Assembly (NCBI GenBank): GCA_964487295.1
Contig: CAZAQL010000113.1
Coordinates: 1 to 8,210, forward strand
Direction: 5' to 3'
Origin: JAPEKQ01 sp964487295
Lineage (GTDB): Bacteria > Joyebacterota > Joyebacteria > Joyebacterales > Joyebacteraceae
DNA: 8,210 nt
The translations under genes and the position numbers were made by a program. The notes below the pieces were generated by a model, which saw only the letters and a list, made by a program, of their open reading frames with translations, made no database searches and was not told where the DNA came from. Positions 1 to 6,669 of the stretch are shown piece by piece. The first letter of the stretch is position 1. The number at the start of each line of letters is the position of its first letter.

Positions 1-1012
1 CGCCGCGCGCGGCGTGGCCGGCGACCACGGTGTCGGTCAGCACGACGCCGGCCGGCGTCCGCCCCCAGAACTCCGTGCCCCGTGCCTCCTCTCGGAGCAT
101 CTCGAGGATCTCCCGGACCCTGGGCTCGATGATGGCCGCCAGCACCTGCGTCGAGCTCTGTCGTGGCTCCTGCCCGCCGACGCTCGGGATCTCGACGACG
201 CGATCCTCGACGGAGGACGCGGCCGCGTTCCCGACGTCCAGCTTCAGCTGTTCGGCCTTCGCGATCGGGATCCTGAGCCCGACCGCGATGTCGTTCGTCA
301 CACACGAGCCGCCCCAGCCGACGACCGCGACGTGTCTCACGGCGCGGCCGTGATACACGACGAGCCCCGTGCTACCGGCCCCCATGTTGATCGAGAGCGC
401 CCCCAGCTCGGCCTCGTCATCAGACAGGGACGCGAGACCGGCGGCGATCGGCTTGACGTAGATGCCCGTCTCCCGAACGCCCGCCTTGCGGACGGCGCGT
501 CGCACCGAGTCGACGGCCTGTTCCTCGGCCGTCACGATGTGCACCTGGGAGCCGAGACGGACGCCCGTCATGCCGATGGGATCACGGATGCCGCGCTGCC
601 CGTCGACGAAGAACTCCTGAGGCAACGCCTCGAGGACGGTCCGACCGACGGGAAGCGCCAGGGTTCTCGCGGCCTCCACGACCGTCGAGACCTCCGCCCG
701 CGTGATCTCACCCCCGCGTCCCGACACGGCGACCACGCCTCGGCTGTCGATTCCCTGGATGTGCTCTCCGTTGATGGAGACGGCGGCGCACCCGATCTCC
801 ACGTCTGCGCTCGCCTCGGCCTCGTCGACGGCCTCGCGGATCGCGGTCGATGCACGCTCCATGTTGACGATGACGCCCGACTCGATGCCCGCGGATGGCG
901 CCTCGCCGATGCCCAGGATCTCCGGCAGTTCCCGGTCACCGACATCCGCGACGACCGCCTTGATCCTGCTCGACCCGAGGTCGAGACCGACGAGGATCTC
1001 GCTCTTCCTCAC
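1..1012 (-). CDS. ftsA: Cell division protein FtsA, 3' end cut off by the window
   Basis: FtsA is the actin-like, membrane-associated cytoplasmic protein that tethers FtsZ to the membrane and recruits later divisome proteins. 337 residues are visible; the C-terminal part, including the expected membrane-targeting helix, lies off the left edge. The start is GTG, overlapping the ftsQ stop by 4 nt (GTGA), with AGGAGG 10 nt upstream. Seen: phosphate-1 motif VGLDLGSS (8-15); a 1C subdomain with SINGEHI (79-85); the conserved stretch LPQEFFVDGQRGIRDPIGM (130-148); VHIVTA (157-162); GGSCVTNDIAVGLR (234-247); EIPSVGG (274-280); AAIIEPR (292-298). The ATP pocket is odd. Where the family has roughly D-I-G-G-G-T-T-D, this protein has N-M-G-A-G-S-T-G (209-216), and after VVLT (323-326) the usual Gly-Gly-Gly is D-T-V. 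The family assignment is secure from whole-length motif order and position after ftsQ; whether it binds or hydrolyses ATP normally is open. Confidence 0.93.
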   Translation of the reverse strand, partial: MRKSEILVGLDLGSSRIKAVVADVGDRELPEILGIGEAPSAGIESGVIVNMERASTAIREAVDEAEASADVEIGCAAVSINGEHIQGIDSRGVVAVSGRGGEITRAEVSTVVEAARTLALPVGRTVLEALPQEFFVDGQRGIRDPIGMTGVRLGSQVHIVTAEEQAVDSVRRAVRKAGVRETGIYVKPIAAGLASLSDDEAELGALSINMGAGSTGLVVYHGRAVRHVAVVGWGGSCVTNDIAVGLRIPIAKAEQLKLDVGNAAASSVEDRVVEIPSVGGQEPRQSSTQVLAAIIEPRVREILEMLREEARGTEFWGRTPAGVVLTDTVVAGHAARG

Positions 1013-1821
1013 GCGGATCCCCCCTCCTGAGTGCGCGGTCGCGCCGCCCGCTCCGCGAGCCGGACGACGACCTGCCCGTCGAACCTGAGATCGATCGACC
1101 TCGCGACGGCGCCACGGTCCCTGAGATCCGTGAGCACCTTCCACGAGTTCGACAGATCCTCCGAATTCACAGCGCCGAGGCCAAACCTGATCTCTGCCCC
1201 GTCGGCTACCGTATAGATGACCAGACCCGACCCCGGCGCAAACCTGACTTCCGATATGTCCATCCAGAACGAGGGTTCGACCGCCCTCGCCCGGCTCAAG
1301 ACCTCCAACCCGCGCATGACCAGTTCGTCCTCGAAGCGCTTCCCCGCCTGCGGCGGCGCGGGCACGCCGCTGATGAGCGGGAGATCCACGAACGCGCTCC
1401 GATCGGCCGCCGGCAGAACCAGCGCCCGATCGGAGACCTCCAGAAAACCCGCGTCCTCGGTCTGAACGATCGCTGCGGGCAGCGTCTCCTCGAGCGATAT
1501 CTCGACGCAGTCCGGGAGGCTCCGGTGCACGCGCGCCCGCGTGATGCGCGGCGACTCCGCCAGACGGCTCTCGATCGAGGCAGGGTCGACCTCAAGAAGC
1601 TGAACGCCGAGCGATACTTCGGAGAGCGCGACGACCTCGTCGGCGGTGAGAACCGCGTTGCCCACAACGTCGATGCAGGCGACCGTGAACGTCCCGGATT
1701 CCGACCCCCAGGACGCGGCCAGGACGAGCGCCGCCGCGATCCCACCGAGCAGCAGAGCCGCGCACGCGACGATGGCGATGCGCGTTCCCTTCCCTCTCCG
1801 TCGTTCCCTCGTGTCGGCCAC
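1009..1821 (-). CDS. ftsQ: Cell division protein FtsQ (POTRA domain, single membrane span)
   Basis: FtsQ/DivIB is a bitopic divisome protein that links the early cytoplasmic ring with the later septal synthesis machinery. The 270 residues have the usual architecture: a short basic cytoplasmic tail (1-14, RERRRGKGTR), one hydrophobic span (about 14-37), a POTRA domain (about 44-118, with DVVGN at 51-55, a V..L..VD segment and SPRITRARVHRSLP at 90-103), and the beta domain ending in SIDLRFDGQVVVRL (242-255), a form of the family's YIDLRF..Q motif. The start is GTG, with GGAGGG 7 nt upstream. After the gap correction described for murB, the spacer to murB is 15 nt; the 3' end overlaps ftsA by 4 nt. 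Sequence identity in this family is low, so the call rests on architecture, the C-terminal motif and position between murB and ftsA. Confidence 0.92.
   Translation of the reverse strand: MADTRERRRGKGTRIAIVACAALLLGGIAAALVLAASWGSESGTFTVACIDVVGNAVLTADEVVALSEVSLGVQLLEVDPASIESRLAESPRITRARVHRSLPDCVEISLEETLPAAIVQTEDAGFLEVSDRALVLPAADRSAFVDLPLISGVPAPPQAGKRFEDELVMRGLEVLSRARAVEPSFWMDISEVRFAPGSGLVIYTVADGAEIRFGLGAVNSEDLSNSWKVLTDLRDRGAVARSIDLRFDGQVVVRLAERAARPRTQEGGSA
1023..1028 (-). promoter_or_regulatory. Ribosome binding site for ftsA
   Basis: Perfect AGGAGG on the minus strand inside the last codons of ftsQ, 10 nt before the GTG at 1012-1010 and followed by more G residues. It supports the GTG start that overlaps the ftsQ stop codon. 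Confidence 0.75.
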
Positions 1822-1828
1822 GATTCGA

Positions 1829-1834
1829 CCCTCC
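1829..1834 (-). promoter_or_regulatory. Ribosome binding site for ftsQ
   Basis: GGAGGG on the minus strand, 7 nt before the GTG at 1821-1819. It fixes the ftsQ start and lies between the inferred murB stop (1839-1837) and ftsQ. Confidence 0.75.
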
Positions 1835-1836
1835 GG

Positions 1837-2884
1837 CTACGCGTCCGTCGCCCGGCCATGCCGGCCGACGATCTCGANNNNNNNNNNNNNNNNNNNNNNN
1901 NNNNNNNNNNNNNNNNNNNNNNNNNNNNNNNNNNNNNNNNNNNNNNNNNNNNNNNNNNNNNNNNNNNNNNNNNNNNNGCCGGCCGACGATCTCGATCTCC
2001 AGAACGAGCTCGCGCCCGGTCCGCTCGTGCACGGTCTCGGCGATGTGCTCGATGAGACGCTCCACGTCCTCCGGCACGGCCCCGCGATCGTTCAGGATGA
2101 AGTTCGTGTGCTGGTCGCTCACGACGGCGCCGCCGATCCTCGCGCCACGCAGACCGGCCCGGTCCACGAGCTGCCACGCCCGGACGTCCGGCGGATTGCG
2201 GAAGACGCAGCCCGCGCTTCGCATCCCGACCGGCTGTCCCTTCCACTTGAGCTCGAGGATGTCGCTCAGCCTGCGCGAGACCTCCCGCGGGTCGCCGGGT
2301 TCGAGAACGAAGACCGCCTCCTCGACGACCGCGCCCTCGGGCAGATTCGCCGTCCTGTACCCGAAGTCGAGCTCGTCCCGGCCGAGCGTCCTGCTCCCCT
2401 CCCCCGGCAGGAACACGCGGACCGACTCCAGGTGGTCGCCGACGAAGGTGCCGTAGCTTCCGGCGTTCATGTACACGGCTCCTCCGACGCTTCCGGGGAT
2501 CCCGGCGAGCGGCTCGAGCCCGAGCCAGCCTCCCTCGGCGCAGAAGTCGAGGAACCGCTTGAGCGGCGCGCCGCTTCCGACCACGAGCTTCCCTTGCTTC
2601 TCCTGGACCGACGAGAATGCCTCCTCGGTGGACAGGACCGCGCCCTCGATGCCGCCGCTCCTCACGAGAAGATTGGTCCCGCGCCCGACGACCTTGCACG
2701 GAATACCCTTCTCGAGCAGCGCCTCCGCGATGGAGCGGAACGCGGCCGCATCCGGCGGCTCGACGTAGAGGTCGGCCGGCCCCCCGAGCCCGAACGACGT
2801 GTGCTTCGCCATCGGCTCGTCGCGACGCACCCTGCCGGGGGCCATTCGTTCGATCTCGGCGTATGTCCCCACGTCGATCCGCAT
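1837..2884 (-). CDS. murB: UDP-N-acetylenolpyruvoylglucosamine reductase MurB, interrupted by an assembly gap
   Basis: MurB is the FAD- and NADPH-dependent cytoplasmic enzyme that reduces UDP-GlcNAc-enolpyruvate to UDP-MurNAc. Residues 1-302 are read from 2884 to 1979: HTSFGLGGPADL (28-39) and VGRGTNLLVRSGGI (66-79) of the FAD domain; LAGIPGSVGGAVYMNAGSYG (126-145); FGYRTANL (174-181); active-site segment SAGCVFRNP (223-231) with Cys226 at the proton-donor position, which is Ser in E. coli; DQHTNFILN (257-265); and C-terminal LEIEIVG (295-301), with Glu296 the probable second catalytic acid. Length and loop pattern fit the short type II enzymes. The N run begins just after residue 302. Its two flanks share 18 identical bases; merging them adds HGRATDA and a TAG at 1839-1837, giving a 309-residue protein. 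The ATG lies 1 nt after the murC stop, with a weak GAGG 9 nt upstream. The identity is certain; the exact 3' end is inferred. Confidence 0.95.
1860..1995. repeat. 18-bp identical sequences flanking the N gap (probable contig-end overlap)
   Basis: GCCGGCCGACGATCTCGA occurs at 1860-1877, directly left of the Ns, and again at 1978-1995, directly right of them. An exact match ending and starting at the gap edges is what two unmerged contigs with a short overlap look like. Collapsing the copies restores murB to an in-frame stop, so I read this as an assembly artefact rather than a biological repeat. Confidence 0.85.
1878..1977. other. Assembly gap of exactly 100 Ns
   Basis: A run of 100 N, the conventional placeholder for a scaffold gap of unknown length. 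It sits at the 3' end of murB. Because the same 18 bases occur on both sides, the two contigs probably overlap and no sequence is missing. Confidence 0.98.
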
Positions 2885-2885
2885 G

Positions 2886-4277
2886 TCAGTTCGCCTCGCG
2901 CTCGCGCAGTCGTTCCAGCAGCCGCTCGCCCAGTTTGTAGATGTCTCCGGCCCCCAGCGTGACCACGACGTCGCCCGGTCTCACGGTGTCGAGCACGTGT
3001 TCGAGCAGAGCGTCCTGATCCTCGATGTAGCTCGCGTTGCGGTGACCGAATCGCATCGCCGCGTCCGCGATCAGCCCTCCGGTCACGCCCTCGATCGGCG
3101 GCTCGCTGGCAGCGTAGACTCCCGTTACGATGAGCACTTCCGCGTCGAAGAAGGCGTGGCCGAACTCGTCCGCCAGCTTCTGCGTTCGCGTGTATCGGTG
3201 TGGCTGGAAGAGCACGACGAGACGCCGGCCCCATCGGGACGACGCCGCTGCGAGCGTCGTCGCGACCTCTGTCGGATGGTGCCCATAGTCATCCAGTACA
3301 AGCACATGGTCCGCCTCCCCCTTGATCTCAAAACGCCTGGAGATGCCTTCGAACTTCCTGAGTCCCCTCTCGATGTCGTCGAACGCCACCCCGAGCTCGA
3401 GGCCGACGGCGACGGCCGAGAGGGAGTTGTACACGTTGTGAAGACCCGGCATCCTGAGCTGCATCCTGCCGAGCTCCCGCCCGCCGGCGACGACGGTGAC
3501 ACCCGTCAGCTCGCCCGCCGGCTCGATGTCGTGACCCTGAACGTCCGCCTGCGACGTCAGTCCGTACGTGAGGACGCGCCGGTGGATGTCCGGGATGATC
3601 GCCTGGATGTTGTGCTGGTCGAGACAGAGCACGGAGCACCCGAAGAAGGGAACGCTGTTCGCGAACTGCGTGAACGCGGCCTTGATCTGGTCGAGACCCG
3701 TGTAGTAGTCGAGGTGCTCCTCATCGACCGTCGTGATGACCGCGATGGTCGGCGAGAGCCTGAGGAACGAACCGTCGCTCTCGTCGGCCTCCGCCACGAT
3801 GTACTCACTCGCTCCGAGCCTCGCTCCCGTGCCCATGGTCTTGACGGTCCCCCCCACGACGACGGTGGGATCGAGTCCGCCCTCGGAGAGCACCGACGCG
3901 ATGAGCGAGGTCGCCGTCGTCTTCCCGTGCGTTCCCCCGACGGCCACCGAGTACTTCATCCGCATGAGCTCGGCGAGCATTTCGGCGCGGGGGATCACCG
4001 GGATCTGCGCTTCGCGGGCCGCGAGAACCTCGGGGTTCGTCACCGGGATCGCGGTCGACGTCACGACCACCTCGGCGCCCGCGACGTTCGAGGCATCGTG
4101 CCCCTGGTGGATGCGCCCCCCGAGCTGCTCGAGGCGCTGCGTGATCGCGTTGCGGCGCAGATCGGACCCCGAGACGTCGAAGCCCAGATTGAGCAGGATC
4201 TCGGCGATTCCGCCCATGCCGACCCCACCGATCCCGACGAGGTGCACACGGTTGACCCTTCCGAACATCGTGACCAT
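2886..4277 (-). CDS. murC: UDP-N-acetylmuramate--L-alanine ligase MurC
   Basis: MurC is the cytoplasmic ATP-dependent ligase that adds L-alanine to UDP-MurNAc, the first amino acid of the stem peptide. The 463 residues match the family length and show its domains in order: N-terminal UDP-binding Rossmann motif VHLVGIGGVGMGGIAEIL (11-28); ATP P-loop GGTHGKTTATS (114-124); EADESDGSF (163-171); TTVDEEHLDYY (182-192); HNVYNSLSAVAVG (280-292); the DDYGHHPTE motif of the C-terminal domain (329-337); FQPHRYTRT (357-365); and LGAGDIYKLG (441-450). The ATG at 4277 has GGAGGAG 9 nt upstream; a second in-frame ATG at 4268 is less well placed. The gene follows murG after a 92-bp spacer and is separated from murB by 1 nt. 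All motifs appear intact. Confidence 0.98.
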   Translation of the reverse strand: MVTMFGRVNRVHLVGIGGVGMGGIAEILLNLGFDVSGSDLRRNAITQRLEQLGGRIHQGHDASNVAGAEVVVTSTAIPVTNPEVLAAREAQIPVIPRAEMLAELMRMKYSVAVGGTHGKTTATSLIASVLSEGGLDPTVVVGGTVKTMGTGARLGASEYIVAEADESDGSFLRLSPTIAVITTVDEEHLDYYTGLDQIKAAFTQFANSVPFFGCSVLCLDQHNIQAIIPDIHRRVLTYGLTSQADVQGHDIEPAGELTGVTVVAGGRELGRMQLRMPGLHNVYNSLSAVAVGLELGVAFDDIERGLRKFEGISRRFEIKGEADHVLVLDDYGHHPTEVATTLAAASSRWGRRLVVLFQPHRYTRTQKLADEFGHAFFDAEVLIVTGVYAASEPPIEGVTGGLIADAAMRFGHRNASYIEDQDALLEHVLDTVRPGDVVVTLGAGDIYKLGERLLERLREREAN

Positions 4278-4286
4278 GCGGTCGTG

Positions 4287-4293
4287 CTCCTCC
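4287..4293 (-). promoter_or_regulatory. Ribosome binding site for murC
   Basis: GGAGGAG on the minus strand, 9 nt before the ATG at 4277. It overlaps the murC-proximal copy of the 11-bp direct repeat, so the second repeat copy carries the initiation signal. Confidence 0.75.
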
Positions 4294-4315
4294 GGCGCCT
4301 TCGTCTCCGGCGCCT
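4290..4315 (-). repeat. 11-bp direct repeat in the murG-murC spacer
   Basis: CTCCGGCGCCT (plus strand) occurs at 4290-4300 and 4305-4315, a 15-bp period. Each copy contains the palindrome GGCGCC, so the pair could also fold. The murC-proximal copy overlaps the murC ribosome binding site. This may be a simple slippage duplication. Confidence 0.7.
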
Positions 4316-4331
4316 CGTCCTCATCTCGTCC

Positions 4332-4363
4332 CCGCGGCGCTCCCCTCGATCCCGTCGCCGCGG
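4332..4363 (-). other. Inverted repeat (possible RNA hairpin) just after murG
   Basis: A perfect 8-bp inverted repeat, CCGCGGCG at 4332-4339 and CGCCGCGG at 4356-4363, with a 16-nt loop, begins 6 nt past the murG stop. It is all G and C but no T-run follows in the direction of transcription, so it does not meet the rule for an intrinsic terminator. A transcript-processing or stability element is possible, as is chance in GC-rich DNA. Confidence 0.45.
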
Positions 4364-4369
4364 TCTTGC

Positions 4370-5521
4370 CTACGCGTCTCGCGAACCCCGGGCCAGCGCC
4401 AGGACGCTCTCGGCGACACGACGTGCAGCGTCGGGCCGCGCCAGCGTCCTGGCGGCGTGAGCCATGCGTTCCAGACGGCTGCGATCGCGCAGAAGCTCAT
4501 CTATGCGTCGGGCGAGGCCATCGCCCGTCAACTGCCCATCGGGAATGACGACTGCCGCCCCGGCGGCCTCCACCGCCCTGGCGTTCTTCATCTGATGACC
4601 CTCGGTCGCGTGCGGATACGGAACGAGGATCGCCGGACGACCGATGACGGCGGTCTCAGCGAGCGTCGTCGCGCCGGCGCGCGAGACGACGAGGTCGCAC
4701 GCGGCGTAGGCCTCAGCCACGTCGTCAAAGAAAGCCCTCACGACGGCGCGCGCTCCCGCGGTCCGGCAGCGCTCCGTCACGAGGTCCACATCCTCTCGAC
4801 CGGTCTGAACGATCATCTCGATCCCGGCACCCGACAGCGTCTCCGCGGCATCGGCGACGGCCAGGCTCATGCTCCTGGCGCCTCGACTCCCCCCGACGAG
4901 GAAGAAGACGGGCGCGTCTTTCGACAGTCCGAGGCGCTCGCGCGCCGCAGTCCGGCGCTCCGCCTCCGCGCTCCGATGATCCTCGCCCTGACCGGTGTCG
5001 TCGCCCACCCGCGCGAACGCCGCGCGAACCGGATTGCCCGAGAGCTCGATCCGCCGGGCCCGAGGAAGATGGCGGCGGGTCTCCTCGAACGTCGTGTGCA
5101 CGACGCCGGCCCATCGCGAGAGCACGCGCGTGGCGAGCCCCGGGTACGAGTTCTGCTCCTGAAGCGCGATCGGCACGCGCAGCGCCGCCGCCGCGACGAC
5201 TGGCGGCAGGCTCGCGAACCCGCCGGTTCCGAGAGCAGCGTCGGGGCGCGACAGCGCGAGCTTCGCGAGCGCGGCCGCGACACCGGCACCCACCGCGAAC
5301 GGCACGCCGGCGTTGACGAGCCTCCCGCCGCGGATGAAGCCGCGCGAAGGCACCGACGAGAACTCGAACCCTCTTCCTCTCACGACACGCTCCTCGATCG
5401 AACCTCTCCGCCCCATGAAGACGATCTCGACCTCGGACTCCAGATTCCGCAGCTGCTCGGCGACGGCGATTCCCGGGTAGATGTGCCCTCCCGTGCCTCC
5501 GCCGGCGATCATGATCCTCAC
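4370..5521 (-). CDS. murG: UDP-GlcNAc:lipid I N-acetylglucosaminyltransferase MurG
   Basis: MurG is a peripheral membrane GT-B glycosyltransferase on the cytoplasmic face that transfers GlcNAc from UDP-GlcNAc to lipid I, giving lipid II. Seen in 383 residues: G-loop 1 GGGTGGHIYPG (7-17); GTGGFASLP (98-106); QEQNSYPGLATRVLS (121-135); GNPVR (162-166), closing the N domain; G-loop 3 VGGSRGA (209-215); the UDP-GlcNAc site SRAGATTLAE (280-289); and PYPHATEGHQMKNA (301-314). The stretch between GNPVR and VGGSRGA is about 18 residues longer than in E. coli and very polar (DDTGQGEDHRSAEAERR, 174-190), which accounts for a length slightly above the usual 350-370. The GTG start overlaps the ftsW stop by 4 nt (GTGA). 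The ribosome site is weak (GAAGGG), as expected for coupling to ftsW; starting at Met4 would clip the first strand before G-loop 1. Confidence 0.98.
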   Translation of the reverse strand: MRIMIAGGGTGGHIYPGIAVAEQLRNLESEVEIVFMGRRGSIEERVVRGRGFEFSSVPSRGFIRGGRLVNAGVPFAVGAGVAAALAKLALSRPDAALGTGGFASLPPVVAAAALRVPIALQEQNSYPGLATRVLSRWAGVVHTTFEETRRHLPRARRIELSGNPVRAAFARVGDDTGQGEDHRSAEAERRTAARERLGLSKDAPVFFLVGGSRGARSMSLAVADAAETLSGAGIEMIVQTGREDVDLVTERCRTAGARAVVRAFFDDVAEAYAACDLVVSRAGATTLAETAVIGRPAILVPYPHATEGHQMKNARAVEAAGAAVVIPDGQLTGDGLARRIDELLRDRSRLERMAHAARTLARPDAARRVAESVLALARGSRDA

Positions 5522-6669
5522 GATCGCGCCCTTCGTCTGTTCTCCCTGGCCATCACCGCCGGCGGCCCTTCGAGCACGGTCCGCTTCGACATGTTGAGCA
5601 GGATCCCGATCGCCGCCATGTTCACGACGAGAGACGAGCCCCCGTAGCTCAGGAACGGAAGCGGCAGACCCGTCGTCGGGATCGTCCCGGTGACCACACC
5701 GATGTTGATAAGCGCGTACATGGCGATCATCAGGGTCAGTCCGGAGGCCAGCAGCATCCCGTAGAGATCCTGCTGGCGTCTCGCGATCCTCAGACCGCGA
5801 AGCGTCAGCGCCGTGAAGAGCGCGATGACGAAGAGCGCCCCCACGATCCCGAGTTCCTCACCCCAGATCGAGAAGGCGAAGTCCGTGTGCGAGTCCGGGA
5901 TGAACGCCCGCTGCAGACTGCCGCCGATGCCGCGGCCTGTCATGCCGCCGGAGCCGAGCGCGATCAGTGACTGGTAGACCTGGTAGGCGACGCCCTGGGT
6001 GTCGACGCCCTCCATCGACAGATCGAACATCGACTTCCAGCTGCCGACGCGCGACGAGATGCGCGAGACGTTCGTCAGCGCGAAAGCGCCGAGGGGAACC
6101 GCGGCGAGCCCAAGCACCGCCATGTGCCTGAGGCGAACGCCCGCCAGGAAGAACATCACGCCCGACAGGAGCGCGATGCCGAGCGCGCTCCCGTAGTCCT
6201 TCTGGAACGTCACCAGAGCGACGACGAACGCGACCACGACGGCCCGAGGCAGGAACCCGCGCGAGAAGTCCGCGAGATCCTCCTGGCGCCTCGCGAACAC
6301 GTCGGCGAGATAGATGACCAGGACGAGCTTGACGACCTCGTTGGGCTGGATTCCCATGATCGACGAGGTCGAGCCCCGGATGTCCGTGCCGAAAGCGACC
6401 GTGGCCAGCAGCAGCATGACCGACAGCAGCATCGCGCGGCGAGCGAATCGCCGGCAGAAACGGTAGTCAACGACCGTGAAGAACCACATCACGAGGCCAC
6501 CGGCCGCCAGCCTGAGCAGGTACATCCGGAAGAGCGCGTCCGGGCTGCCCATCCGGTCGTGCGCGAAGTACGCGCTTGACGTGTAGACGGTGATCGTGCC
6601 GACCAGGATGAGCAGAAGCGCCATCCAGACCAGAGACCTGTCGCACCGGATCGTGCCGTTGAGCATCAT
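5518..6669 (-). CDS. ftsW: Septal peptidoglycan glycosyltransferase FtsW (SEDS family)
   Basis: FtsW is the SEDS-family polymerase that joins lipid II into glycan strands at the division septum, working with a class B PBP. The 383 residues form about ten hydrophobic spans. Family motifs: IQPNEVVKL (108-116); KDYGSAL (157-163); YQVYQSLIALGSGGMTGRGIG (229-249); FIPDSHTDFAFSIWGEELG (256-274), with Asp263 matching the catalytic Asp of the large loop; NIGVVTGTIPTTGLPLPFLS (322-341), followed by YGGSS. The C-terminal tail is short and basic (RENRRRARS). Two places differ from consensus: the first extracytoplasmic loop (95-108) lacks the usual GA.RW.. core, and position 157 is Lys where Pro is usual. 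The ATG overlaps the murD stop by 4 nt (ATGA). A second ATG follows at once and is better spaced from the AGAGGA at 6672-6677. Position between murD and murG favours FtsW over RodA. Confidence 0.96.
   Translation of the reverse strand: MMLNGTIRCDRSLVWMALLLILVGTITVYTSSAYFAHDRMGSPDALFRMYLLRLAAGGLVMWFFTVVDYRFCRRFARRAMLLSVMLLLATVAFGTDIRGSTSSIMGIQPNEVVKLVLVIYLADVFARRQEDLADFSRGFLPRAVVVAFVVALVTFQKDYGSALGIALLSGVMFFLAGVRLRHMAVLGLAAVPLGAFALTNVSRISSRVGSWKSMFDLSMEGVDTQGVAYQVYQSLIALGSGGMTGRGIGGSLQRAFIPDSHTDFAFSIWGEELGIVGALFVIALFTALTLRGLRIARRQQDLYGMLLASGLTLMIAMYALINIGVVTGTIPTTGLPLPFLSYGGSSLVVNMAAIGILLNMSKRTVLEGPPAVMARENRRRARS

Noticed and set aside
14..1030. Plus-strand open frame of 338 codons opposite ftsA
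   Set aside because: It is a mirror of ftsA with a low-complexity Arg/Asp/Leu-rich translation. The minus strand carries FtsA motifs through the whole interval.
1296..2699. Minus-strand open frame running through the N gap across murB and ftsQ
   Set aside because: It stays open only because Ns encode no stops; on both sides it is out of frame with the real genes.
4332..4363. Intrinsic terminator after murG
   Set aside because: The stem is GC-rich but no T-run follows on the transcribed strand, and murC continues the cluster directly downstream.
2799..4460. Long plus-strand open frame (553 codons) opposite murC and murB
   Set aside because: It lies antisense to murC, whose motifs are intact along its full length. 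Its Arg/Asp/His/Glu-rich translation is typical of the complement of a GC-rich gene, and it matches no family I recognise.
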